DNA of 62,000 nt. Source: Zygnema cylindricum. Its lineage: Eukaryota; Streptophyta; Zygnematophyceae; Zygnematales; Zygnemataceae. The notes beneath the pieces were generated by a model, which had not been told where the DNA came from, searched no databases, and saw nothing but the letters and a program-made list of their open reading frames with translations. A program made the position numbers and the translations under genes. Location of the stretch: the NCBI GenBank assembly GCA_037447655.1, contig JBBHKE010002744.1, positions 1-62,000 of the forward strand. The letters run 5' to 3'. Positions 11,739-21,990 of this stretch are shown here, in pieces; position 1 is the stretch's first letter, and each line of letters starts with the position of its first letter.

Positions 11739-12212
11739 AAGAGGAAACAACCCTATTCGAGGTTGTCAATTAGTTACTTTCTATGTGTAAATTAAGTTAT
11801 TTCCCTCCCATGATTACAAAAGTAGTTTTTTTTTGCTTCAGTTGTGGATGTGTCATTATTCGATGTTCATATACAAAAATGGATTTTTTTTTCAATTATG
11901 ATTTTGTCATTATTCAATGTTGACATACAAAAATGGTTATTTTTTCTTCGATTGTAAATTTTTTAATGCTGACATGTTGCAATAAGGGCAAGTGTCGGCA
12001 TGGCGTCGGGAAGACGCCGGTGCTGACAAGGCTTTTTTTAGCCTCAGCGCAAGCGACGAGTTCAGCGCTGAGGCAATCTGGTCGCTGGCGACGTGACAAT
12101 CGGATTGCTGGTTATCGGTTCAGCGTCCAGCGAAGAAGACAATGTCGTCACTGGTTTTCGTTTAGAACTCTAAAATTTTGATTAAGTTGTCGTCGTATTT
12201 TTAGTTATTGAT
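11739..12212. other. AT-rich spacer 3' of the hAT pseudogene
   Basis: Contains three loose repeats of a 'gtcattattcRatgttSacatacaaaaatgg' word (about 11850-11940), probably subterminal sequence of the hAT element, then an unremarkable stretch. No gene or terminal repeat is recognised. Confidence 0.4.
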
Positions 12213-12215
12213 TAA

Positions 12216-13160
12216 GGGCACTTTCCCATGTGCTAAAGTTATAGTTATTTTCTGTCGTTTTCCTTTATAACTTGGAAAAAAACGAGAAAAAAACGCAACC
12301 GTACGAAAAAAAATGAAATTACCACCGTACAAGTTGCGTTACCTTGAAACTTTAACTGTACTGCAGTTTGTCGTCGTCGTTTAGCGTGTTTCGACCCACT
12401 TTCGCGTCCTTCTGGCTCATCTTCAAACTTTATCTAAAATCACCTCGCGAGGTGATTTTAAACAAAGTTTCACGACGTGGGCGAATACGCATATGATTTC
12501 GCACGCGACGGAGGTTTTTGATAATCAATATGCGCGGAGTACCAAAAAAAGACCTACTGCACGTTTCCAGCATGTGCGATACTTTTTTCCGTGCGTTTTT
12601 TTCCGTACAGTAACCGCGGAGGGGGTCTCAACCAACGGATTCCATTTCCCAAAAGCGAAGTTCGTGAAAGCGCCTCTCTCTCTCCTTCTCCCACTAACGC
12701 GTATATCTCACAATTCTTGCAATGAAAAAAGGCAAGAAAGGTATCAAATGAAATATCTCTAAAAAATATTTCTTTTGGCTCTCTTTTAGCTTATTTTGAT
12801 GGCAAGTAGAGTGAGAACGGACGATAAAACAAAATTGGGAAACCATGGCGGAATGTCTTAGATTCAGTGACGTCGACACTATCATAAGTGAGTGTGACGT
12901 CAAAATGTCACAAACCCTAAACATCTATAATGTCACACGTAGCTAGACGTTTACAAACGTCGCTATTTTGTAAATGTCATCAATTGTCGCGAGTTTTGTA
13001 GTCGTCTACAAACCGTCACAAATTACACCCACGTCTACATCTGTCACGATCTAAAGTAATGATTTGATTTTTTACATACGAATGCTTTGAAAGTAGTACG
13101 GAGAATCTCGCTAAAAACAAAGTTACAAGATTAAAGTTTCGGTTACATGGGAAAGTACCC
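12216..13160. mobile_element. PIF/Harbinger-like miniature element (GGGCACTTTCCCATGT family), complete
   Basis: The ends GGGCACTTTCCCATGTG and ACATGGGAAAGTACCC are inverted repeats flanked by TAA (12213-12215, 13161-13163). An inverted, truncated relative is at 24780-25645. A palindrome at 12435-12460 lies in the left third. The right half has the 'gtctacaa.cgtcac' repeats also seen in the 274 and 3622 elements, so the families share an ancestor. It is non-coding. Confidence 0.9.
12435..12460. repeat. Perfect 26-bp palindrome, core TCACCTCGCGAGGTGA
   Basis: Exact inverted symmetry about 12447/12448, extended imperfectly by aaactttat/aacaaagttt outside. The same core occurs in a longer perfect form at 25538-25581. 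Confidence 0.95.
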
Positions 13161-13299
13161 TAAATTTTTTAATATTTTTTGATTTTTATTTTTAGTATGA
13201 AGTCAAAGAAAGTTAACGCATTCTATTTTTTTTTTTTTTGTTTCATGCGCATATTTGTTTTTTTTTGGCGTTTCATGCGTGCGTTTTATGCGCATGAGA

Positions 13300-13425
13300 C
13301 ATCTATGCTAGAACCGTAATTAACGTAAAGGAAAATTTAGTATTGTCAATTCTATTTCGTGTTTTGGAATCAAAATTTGGGGGCGTCGATATAGAGTTCA
13401 TAACGCTAATAACGATTCGCGGTGT
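13300..13425. mobile_element. TA-flanked miniature element, right end only
   Basis: The stretch ends with 'ctaataacgattcgcggtg' followed by TA, the right terminal repeat of the CACCGCGAATCG family. The left part is absent. It directly abuts the next element of the same family. Confidence 0.6.
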
Positions 13426-13431
13426 ACTGTA

Positions 13432-14029
13432 TACCGCGAATCGTAATTGGAGTAAAAAAAAGAGATAAAAATAATTAGAGTTATGAACGCTAATTTTTGT
13501 GATAGAACTTTTTCACAGAGGAAGTTTACTCTAATTTATTTAAGTACTCTATATTGGGTTATGTCGGCCATAATTATCCGCGCTGTAATTATAAACATTA
13601 AATTACGTAGACATACAAAATCTGTTAGTCCATATAGTTTGACGTCATTTTGACGTTAGTATTATTTGTCGCGCTGAATGTCAGTTAAAGTTCACACTGA
13701 CGACGATGCTGTCGACGGACGAGAGTTATGCGAACGGCTTTTTTTCAATGTGATTGATGTTTTTGCTTAGTGCGATTTCACGTGCGAGAAGATTCTATCA
13801 AATCATTATTTGTACCTTTTTACTTATAAAAGTACAATTTTGCACGATCGGACGTCGTCCGTACTCCACACTATTTAAAACGACTTATATTATACTTTTT
13901 TACGCTAATTAAACCTTACCTTAAATAGTATAATGACAATTTTAGAATCATCTACTCTATTTAAGGTGATAGAGTCGAAATTTAGGGCGACCGAATTAGC
14001 GTTATTTACTCTAATTACGATTCGCGGTG
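13432..14029. mobile_element. TA-flanked (Tc1/mariner-like) miniature element, 598 bp
   Basis: The left end is TACCGCGAATCGTAATTGG (first base changed) and the right end complements it (taattacgattcgcggtg). Both are bounded by TA (13430-13431, 14030-14031), the Tc1/mariner target. The inside has repeated 'actctaatt/aattagagt' words and no transposase. Confidence 0.8.
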
Positions 14030-14059
14030 TACTATATATTATATTTCAACGGTCTTCTT

Positions 14060-14560
14060 GGTAAGTTTTGGAGGAAAACGACAGAAAAAACCTTTACTTT
14101 ATCGCATGGGAACGTGCCCTAAGCTGCCGGGGATGACGCAAGAAAGCGTCATGTTTGAATGCACCTTCGATAACTGTAGGAGGTGGACTGTCGACCGTTG
14201 GATTTTGGCGTTTACGATGTACGGATACATCGTATGGAGACGAGGTTTGGGAAAGAGCGCCATCCGTACGAGTGCATTCGTATGTTGTACAAACGTCTGA
14301 AACACTCTGGTCGGATTGGGCGGCGGTTTTGACGGCGAAGTAGCGGAAAGTACACGCAGGAGGTTGATCCGTACTAAAAGGCGGGATTCACGGGATTCGG
14401 AAGTTTGTCATTTGGCGGTAGCGGTATTTCGAAGGCGCGACGACAAGCGCGGAAAAAACAAATTAGTGAAATAAATGCACATGGAGGTCTTGAATCGGTT
14501 GAATGGAAAAATTAGGGTAAACAGATCCGTACAAGGGTGTAACTTTGTCGGTAAATATAT
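14060..14560 (+). repeat. Interspersed repeat family X, 5'-side segment
   Basis: Mirrors, inverted, the 23500-24430 stretch on both sides of the TA-flanked insertion there ('aggaggtggactgtcgaccgttggattt', 'gtcaaaaccgcc', 'tagcggtatttcgaa'). It carries the empty version (about 14325-14350) of the TA site occupied by the element at 23681-24219. Confidence 0.55.
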
Positions 14561-14731
14561 TTTGGAGACAAATTAGACTCAACATTTTTAGAGGATGAGC
14601 TGCCATTAGGTTTGCGTGTTCAAAGTTCAAATCTTGCGCATGTTTTGAATTTGACATCATACGGTGGGTTTGCCCTACGCACATCAACATTTGTACGCGT
14701 ACTTTATTGTTTAGTTTTGGTCGCACAAAAC

Positions 14732-15243
14732 CGTTGTTGTTCAAATCGTGCGTTTTTTTTCATTTTTTTCCGATTTCTACGTATAATTCGTGACTTTTGA
14801 AAAAATCGCAAAAAAACATGGAGTACTTTATGTCTGGTAAACTGAACGGAAATTTTACGAAATGTTCGGTATTTTGCTGGAAATGTACGATGTATGACAG
14901 AACGTGTACGGACTTTGACGAAAAGATACATTGCACTTTTTATTACTTTCTGTTTGGTAAACTAAACAGAAATATTATGAAAAATGTACGGAATTTTACG
15001 GAAATGTACGAAACTTTACCGAAAATGTACCGATTTTTACAAAAATTGACGTTGCATTGTCGCACCATTTGCGCGCGGTAAGTTTGGATTCTGTACGATC
15101 ATAGAATTTTTTTTACATGTACAAAATAGTACATATACAGATTCATTAACGATTTTAACGATTTTTTCAAATAGTTCAATGCGTTCGTTACGTATAATTC
15201 GTCGTGATTGAATCGTTCGCACTAAACAGTTTGAACAACTATG
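14732..15243. mobile_element. hAT-type miniature element (CATAGTTGTTCA family), copy 2, inverted
   Basis: The ends CGTTGTTGTTCAAA and TTTGAACAACTATG are flanked by a perfect 8-bp duplication CACAAAAC (14724-14731, 15244-15251). The body matches 4951-5432 in reverse orientation, including the 'ctggtaaactgaacgg' and 'cgtataattcgt' words. Confidence 0.9.
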
Positions 15244-15272
15244 CACAAAACACTTTGTATAGTAAAAGGTTG

Positions 15273-15461
15273 TACACTACAGCGCGAATCGTAATTAGAG
15301 TAATGAAAAAATTAGAGTAAAAAAACAAAAAAAAACAATTAGAGTAATGAACTCTAATTTGTGTGATATAACTTTTTCAAAGAGAAAGTTTACTCTAATT
15401 TATTTAAATACTCTATGTTGGGTTATGTCGGCAATAATTATCCGCGCTGAAGTTATGAACA
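15273..15461. mobile_element. TA-flanked miniature element, left part, cut by another copy
   Basis: Begins with a CAGCGCGAATCGTAATTAG end and follows the 13432 element closely ('tttactctaatttatttaaatactctat', 'gtcggcaataattatccgcgctg') until a second element of the same family starts at 15465. It is either a self-insertion or a recombination junction. Confidence 0.6.
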
Positions 15462-15464
15462 CTA

Positions 15465-16867
15465 CACCGCGAATCGTAATTAGAGTAAATTACTCTAATT
15501 CGGTCGCTCAAAATTTCGACTCTATCACATGAAATAGAGTAAATGATTCTAATTTTTTCATTATTATATTTAAGGTAAAGTTTAATTAGGGTTTTTAATT
15601 CTAATATAGGCTCGTTTTAAATAGTGTGGAATACGGACGACCTCCGACCGTGCAAAATTGTACTTTATTAAGTATAAAAGCACAAATAATGATTTAATAC
15701 AGACCGTTATCGTGTAACTGCGATTTAACAAACCGCGTAGTGCAAACGTCATAGTGACGATAAAATGTACGTTTTGCCAAATTAAGTACAAAAACCTTAT
15801 TTACAGTAGAGGATATTAGCGTGCCAAATTAGTAGTATTGTGTATCGGTAAGGATTTGCCGATAATCGATATGGGCCTTTTTTCGGGTATCCGATAATCG
15901 ATATATTGTTACGATATATCGACATCGGTCTTATTGCCGATAAGTAGCCAATAATATCGGGTACTTATTGGCGATAATGCCGATAACTATAGCTATTTCG
16001 ATAACTGTACGAGCCGTACAGATAAATGTACAGCCCGTACACTCAATTGTACGTCTTATTCCCCGGACGTGTACTAGCACAAAAAGTACAGTAGCCGCCA
16101 TGAGATTTGTACGGTTTTGATATGGATCCAGTAAAAACGATGTACCTTTCGCATCCGACCCCATGGCTTTGTCCCTTTATTCTTGGAGATCCACTAGTGA
16201 CTTGCCACGTGTCAATCTGTCGACTTTTTTGGCATAAGCTGCCAAAAGAGCCATTCCGAGATGCTGGCGCTCACGCTGGCCCGTCCGCTCGTGTTTTCTC
16301 ATTCTAAGTCGTCCGTTCGATTCCGGCGGCACGCAGAATGTTATTTTGCGTCAGTTGTACTTTGTGTCCGCCGTCCTTTTCCAGTTCCATGTTCACTATT
16401 TATGCAGTAAAATATCGTACGTTGCCGTAAAATTATAGTTGAGTTAACCGACCAACGTTTATATGGTGCGTTGTCCGTAATAAGTTGCAGTTAAAAGGGA
16501 ATGGAACAGATTTTTATACGTGGCATGCCACGCTATATAAAGTCAATAAAATAATACAGTATGTTATAAAGTAATATTGTATGCATACTATATATTTTTT
16601 GAATTTATCGCTGATATGGAATTTGTTGGTCTCAGACCGATATATCGGAACCTCTGATTGTTCGATAACCGATAACTATCGGTATCGGTGTTATCGCGAT
16701 AAGTTTTTTACTGATACACAACACTACAAATTAGAGTACTTAAATAAATTAGAGTAAACTTCATAGTTGAAACAGCTCTATCACATAAATTAGCGTTCAT
16801 TACTCTAATTGTTCTTTATAGTTTTTGTACTCTAATTTTTTCATTACTCTAATTACGATTCGCGGTG
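15465..16867. mobile_element. TA-flanked miniature element split by a hAT element
   Basis: The left end CACCGCGAATCGTAATTAG is preceded by TA; the right end 'taattacgattcgcggtg' is followed by TTA. Excluding the hAT insertion and one 8-bp duplication it is about 501 bp, in line with other family members (485-600 bp). Confidence 0.8.
15833..16726. mobile_element. hAT non-autonomous element with TATCGATA-type repeats, complete
   Basis: The ends TAGTATTGTGTATCGGTAA and TTACTGATACACAACACTA form a 19-bp terminal inverted repeat with two mismatches and are flanked by a perfect 8-bp duplication CAAATTAG (15825-15832, 16727-16734). Both subterminal zones are packed with 'cgataatcgata' and 'gatatatcg' words, as expected of transposase-binding arrays in hAT elements. 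The centre has a GTGGCATGCCAC palindrome (about 16520). No transposase ORF. Diverged relatives lie at 50288-51133 and 51430-51735. Confidence 0.93.
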
Positions 16868-17586
16868 TTACCATCGGCGGATTTTCCGGAAATATCGAAT
16901 CTAAAAGGATTATTCTCGCTGTACAAAATATAGTTTGTCCGCCAGGGAGCACGTGTAAGTGATGTAATTCTCCTTGTGGCAATATTAAATTTTTGTGGTT
17001 TGGCACTTTGACTTGAACGATCAAGGTAAAAATAACACTAAACAAACAAACTCGGAAAAAAAAAATGAAAAAAACAAAGAACCATCACGTGCAGCTACAC
17101 GTGAATGTTGAACAATGACGACAAAATACTCGACTATTGAAAATGCTAAAATCAGAACAATCCGATCGTACTAAATAATATCCAAGCCCGCCAGTACATT
17201 TCGTACGTTTTTGAGAAGTGGCAGTTTCAAGCGGCAGAACACAGGCTTGCGTTGAAGTTTCCTTTCGTACGCCTACACACGTGCGGGGTCCCACGGTCAA
17301 CAAAGTGACCAGACCTGCGTGTCGAAAGTCGCCAAGGACAAAATACGTCAAATTTCCAAAATTTGAAAAGCAGATGGGGACGACATTGCCGTACGCTGTG
17401 GTTTCTAACCTGCATATCTTGTTTGCCGGTTAGCAAACGGTAACATTTGGAAAACTTCCGGTGGACTGCAAACTGGACGGCAAATTTCTTAAGGTTCCTA
17501 AACGACAGTCAGGCCTCCGAAGTTGTCATTTTCCAGTTTTCACTTAGGGAACTCGGCATTATGACGTCATGTAGTTTTGTGATTTA

Positions 17587-18369
17587 GGGTGGCGTTCCAT
17601 CACGAAATTATGTAATCGTACGAACAACATTACAGAATGCTACACTTTGAACGCTGTTCTTTCGCGCAGTGTCTGTAATCCACGTGCTCCAAAATGAGTG
17701 GTACCACGTAAGATAATATCGTATATTGAGAATCGTCAAATATTTTTTACACCGACCAACTTCAACTCGAAATCGTCATTTGCATACCATGTACGTGCGG
17801 ACCAGGGCATCGTACCACACACATTTTGTACTCTTTGCAAACGCTTGTCAGATGCCAGCTCATTATTTGCAACGCTTGTCAGATGCCAGGTTCATTATTT
17901 TTAGGGTTTCTGCTTTTTCGCGTGACGAATGAGCGCTTCCACAAATAGTGTGACGAATGGCCGGTAACAAAAATAGCGCGACGAAAAGCTCGTTACGAGA
18001 TCACTTTCGTGATTTCCGTTGAATTTTTGAATGCATATATCATGTGCGAAATTTTTCGATTTCCGTTGGTTTGCCGTCGTGACACGTGCATTCATTATCC
18101 AACGTGTCGCGGCTCAATTTTTTTCTGTAAATGGTGATGTACCTCCTCGAGGTACATCACCATTTTACAGAAATTTTCGAAGCGAATGCTTCGCGAAAAA
18201 ACATCCAACGGTCATTGTTACCTCCCAGACCTTTGGAGAATATTGGCAAGATTCTCTGTAATGTTGTTCGCTTGTTCGCTTATAGAAACAAAATAAGAGG
18301 TACGGCATAGTACGGATAGCTCCGGATTTCTGTAAACAACCTCACTTTTCCTCTGATGGAACGCCACCC
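17587..18369. mobile_element. PIF/Harbinger-like miniature element (GGGTGGCGTTCCATCA family), complete
   Basis: The ends GGGTGGCGTTCCATCA and TGATGGAACGCCACCC are perfect inverted repeats flanked by TTA on both sides (17584-17586, 18370-18372). Internal similarity to 8170-8896 includes the palindrome neighbourhood at 18130-18164. A direct duplication of 'aacgcttgtcagatgccag' occurs near 17840-17890. It is non-coding. Confidence 0.93.
18130..18164. repeat. 16-bp-arm palindrome with 3-base spacer in a PIF-like element
   Basis: The arms aatggtgatgtacctc and gaggtacatcaccatt are exact reverse complements with CTC between them. It is the equivalent of the palindrome at 8658-8707 in the related element. 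Confidence 0.95.
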
Positions 18370-18545
18370 TTAGCCGTAATGGCATAAGCATAAGTTTACT
18401 GTTTGATGGAACAATTCTAAACAATAAAATCATCGTTTAATCCGCGTTTAATCGGAATGTAGAATATCGCATCGTATCGACCGGCATATCGCTTTGGTCC
18501 ACTGCAAATGAGGGAAGGAGCGATGCGGTTGAAGTAGAAGATGAT

Positions 18546-20284
18546 GTCACCGGGTATAATAAACTATATCGAATGTTTTATGGCGCTTGGCACCCATCTC
18601 AGTTTGAATCAGGCGCCATGGCCCTTAACTTAGGGTACCCTACCTCTTTCGCCAATAGTTTCTATTGGACCCGATCCGGGCAACCGGAGTCATAATAACA
18701 CAACAAAATTGATGGTTCTACTCCAAAACAGGCGAGTGCTACATCCACCACAAACGGAACGAGTTGCCCATGTTTGCGCATATGCATCACTCATAAAATT
18801 GCACCGTCAATTGATATTAGTGTTGATAACAATAATCTGATCGTTATATTAACAACTCTTTTTAAAGAAACACAAATGGAATCGCAGCTACACGTGAATG
18901 ATATTAGAGTAAATAAATTCTTAGTGTGGAATTTATATTGGTATTATATAGTCTAATTTAGTCTTTAACAGCGTGGTTGCTTATTAACTGTTTTAAAGCA
19001 AATAGCAAATAGTGTTAGTAATATTATTTTACGTTTAACGTTAGGAGTTAATTAAGCTAATATAGTTTTGTTGAAGCTAATAGTAATTTACGGTTTGTCA
19101 TGGATATACTCTACATGTCAACGTTATCTTGGATGTAGACCGCATCATACTAGGAAAGTTGTAAAATATCGTGTTTTTGTATTGTATCGACAGTAAAATT
19201 TGCATCCAAAAAAATCATTTTCTCACTGATGTATCGAATGTGATGTGTCACGCTGTACATATACAAAAATGGTACAAACAACACTAGATAACGTTATAAC
19301 ATAATGTTCGTGGTCTTGTCTTTTAACCAATAAATATATAGTAGTATTAATAGGTTTATTTTTTGTTTTTTATATGTATAGATAATCATATAAAAAATAA
19401 GTGTAAAAACATTAGATATGTCCTTATTCACAAATATAATGGCGTTATTGTACCATTCAATTCCTTAAATTTGTTAAGGACAAAAACAAACGTGATGTGG
19501 TATAAACAATACTCGCTTAGTTTTTTTTATTGCTCTTCGGAACTTGATTCGAACGAATGTAGCGACCTGCGCCGTCACATTGTCTATTGCTATCATAGTA
19601 AATTGATTGATTCTAATGTAACTCAAAATCATAAGAAAGTGTTAAAAACACTGTTTAAACAAGTGGCACGGAACTAATCGGAAACCTAATTTAGTGTAGT
19701 TGATTTTCATAAATTATCAACTTTATTTTGTTTAACTTTGGTAATTGATGTAGTATGTAAATTATGAAGGTTCCTAGACCAGAGTACTTATACTATCATA
19801 TACAAATGTCGAAGAAATATAAAAACAATGCTCTAATTTTATAAACTTTGTTTCTAACTTTGAATTTATTACGAGTGTTTTAGGTATTTTACATTGTTCA
19901 CTTTGAAATGAGCCTAGAGGTTTATTTCGATTCACAAATTTCGAAACTAGTCTCACGATACATTGTTCCATTTCACCCAAAACGAAATCGAAACTCATTG
20001 AATGTATGTATAAACCGCAATATTGTCATTGCAAAGTATTGGGAAATATTTTGACAAAATTTCCAAAAACATTTTGTAACTCCCATCGTCAACTACATTA
20101 TTTGCATACGAATCAATATAAACTTAATCATCACCAACATTTAAAAACATTTAAAAAAAATATGCGTGTTTTAGGAAATAAGTTCAACTCAAACTTGGAA
20201 AAGCAATAAACATGTTAAAATCGATTGTCAGGTACACAAAATTAGGTACATATCGGCCTTCGAACACAACAATATAAATAACAA
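18546..20284. other. AT-rich stretch, nothing recognised
   Basis: About 1.7 kb of AT-rich sequence. A 104-codon open frame at 19363-19677 (+) contains a weak 'CSDLRRHIVYC' stretch that might be a decayed zinc-finger remnant of a hAT transposase; I do not call it. A GC-richer 150-bp patch at 18570-18720 looks foreign but was not identified. Confidence 0.4.
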
Positions 20285-20745
20285 GCCCTGGAGTGCGGAC
20301 TGTCGTTTAGGAATCTTAAAATTTTGGTCGTCAAGTTTGTAGTCCACCGGATGTTTTCCAAAAGTTTCCGTCTCCTGCCAAACAAACAAAGTATACGGTT
20401 TAGAAAACTTAGGCGTACGAAAATCTCGTCCGCATCTGACTTTTAGATTTTAGAATACGTCATATTTTGTAAATGTCGTCTTTTGGCACGCCGGCCTGGT
20501 CACTGTTGGACCGTGGGACCTCGCACGTGTGTAGTAATTTATACGAGAGAGAATACTCGAAAGCGAGCGTGGCCCGTTCTGCTACAGTGCCTGAAACTGC
20601 CGCCGTGGCGAAATATTATTGGTTGGTTCTAATCTTAGCACTTCCAAAAGTCTCATATTCTGTCGTCATTCGTCAGTATCCACGTATCATCACACGTGAT
20701 CGTCTTGTGTCCTTTTTGACTTTCGTTTGAATTTTTTGACATTTC
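20285..20745 (-). repeat. Interspersed repeat family X, inverted fragment
   Basis: Reads, in reverse, the 'cgacagtc', 'ccggatgttttccaaaagtttcc', 'ggtcactgttggaccgtggg' order of the 6900-7560 and 17100-17510 segments. It is non-coding. Confidence 0.6.
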
Positions 20746-21292
20746 CAGTTCAGTTCACAATTTTTCACGTCGATTGTTGTCCGATGGAAAAGACTGATAG
20801 CCCGTTCCCACTGGAAAAAAATTCACTTCCGCAACAGACGGACGTTCGAATAATGTACGGCTTTCCAAGCACCGACTTTGTAGATTTTGGAAGTTCTCGG
20901 AAAACCGTACAAACGAACTTCCTCAAAATATTGCCGGATATAGAAGTAGGGTAAAAGTTGCGTCCTTATGTGAAACAGGCCAACGGTAACCCGAAAAGCT
21001 GACGTAGCAAAAACAACATTGAACGGCTATTTCGTTGTTTTCGCGCGAAAAATCTGCATGACTTTGAGCCACCGTCGTCGTCTTTCGAACATAGTAAATT
21101 TGAAAATCTGCAGGTTTGTTTTCGCGCCTTTGTTTGATGACGTCAAAGCGTGTGACGTGTCATAGGACACCGTCGATCGGAGTTACGTGCCAGAATTTTG
21201 GTGTGAACGATTCCCGTTTTCCGATGAGTTTTCGGAAAATCATCGGAATGGGCAAAAAGTTACAAATGCTCCGGTGGGAATAGGCTACGAGG

Positions 21293-21990
21293 GTGAGTCG
21301 CTGTGTGCTTAAGTAAGGGTTTTTTTCTGTCGTTTCCCTGTAGAACTTAGAGCCATACCGCGTAAGTTTCAACCGTACAAAAAAATAGAGAAAAAGAGAA
21401 GTACATTTTGCGTCATCATCGAATTTAAGATGTACTACATGTTGTCGTCTTGTGTTTTTCGACCCACTTCGACGACAAAAAACGTCATCTTCAACCTTAT
21501 GTTTAAAACATATGCGCGATGTGTTTTAAAATTAGGGATTTTCTTTAAACAAATAGGAACATATAATCGCGCGTGCCTTATTTTTTGAAAATTTTCAAAC
21601 TATTTCAAGCGACGTGGAAGTGTACACGATTCGCTATGTTTTGTCCGTTTTTGTTTAATACGACAAACAAAAGTACACAGTTTGTTTTGTTTTGTCCGTT
21701 TCCATCCGATACGTTTTTTTTTTTTGCAGGGGTCTCAAGGTTCCGATGCCATTTCACGTCGAGCCGACATTAGACGCATAGGCAAAACGTATCTTCTTCA
21801 ACCGTGAAACGGCACAGGGTGGAGGGCGGTAGGTCTACAATGTCACGAAAAGTCACGCGACGTCACAAGCAGTTACGAAAAATAACGTGCGTCATCACAA
21901 ATTGTAGACGTTGACAGCCGTCACGGGCATTGTCAGCGTATACAATCGTCACACCCTTACGTAACAATTTCGGTGTTACACATAGGGACA
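21293..21990. mobile_element. Degenerate PIF-like element, tentative
   Basis: The left side 'gtgtgcttaagtaagggtttttttctgtcg' matches the start of the 3622 element after its terminus, and the right side has 'gacgttgacagccgtcac' repeats and 'acacatagggacac'. The terminal repeats are too eroded to define the duplication. Confidence 0.35.

Larger units (their letters stand above)
16869..18545 (+). repeat. Interspersed repeat family X, copy split by a PIF element
   Basis: Runs from 'taccatcggcggatttt' through 'cagtgaccagacc', 'aaacgacagtc' and 'atgacgtcatg' up to 17586, then resumes at 18370 ('ttagccgtaatggcataagc') through 'catcgtatcgaccggca'. The order matches copies at 6917-7810 and 2240-3175. 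Confidence 0.65.
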
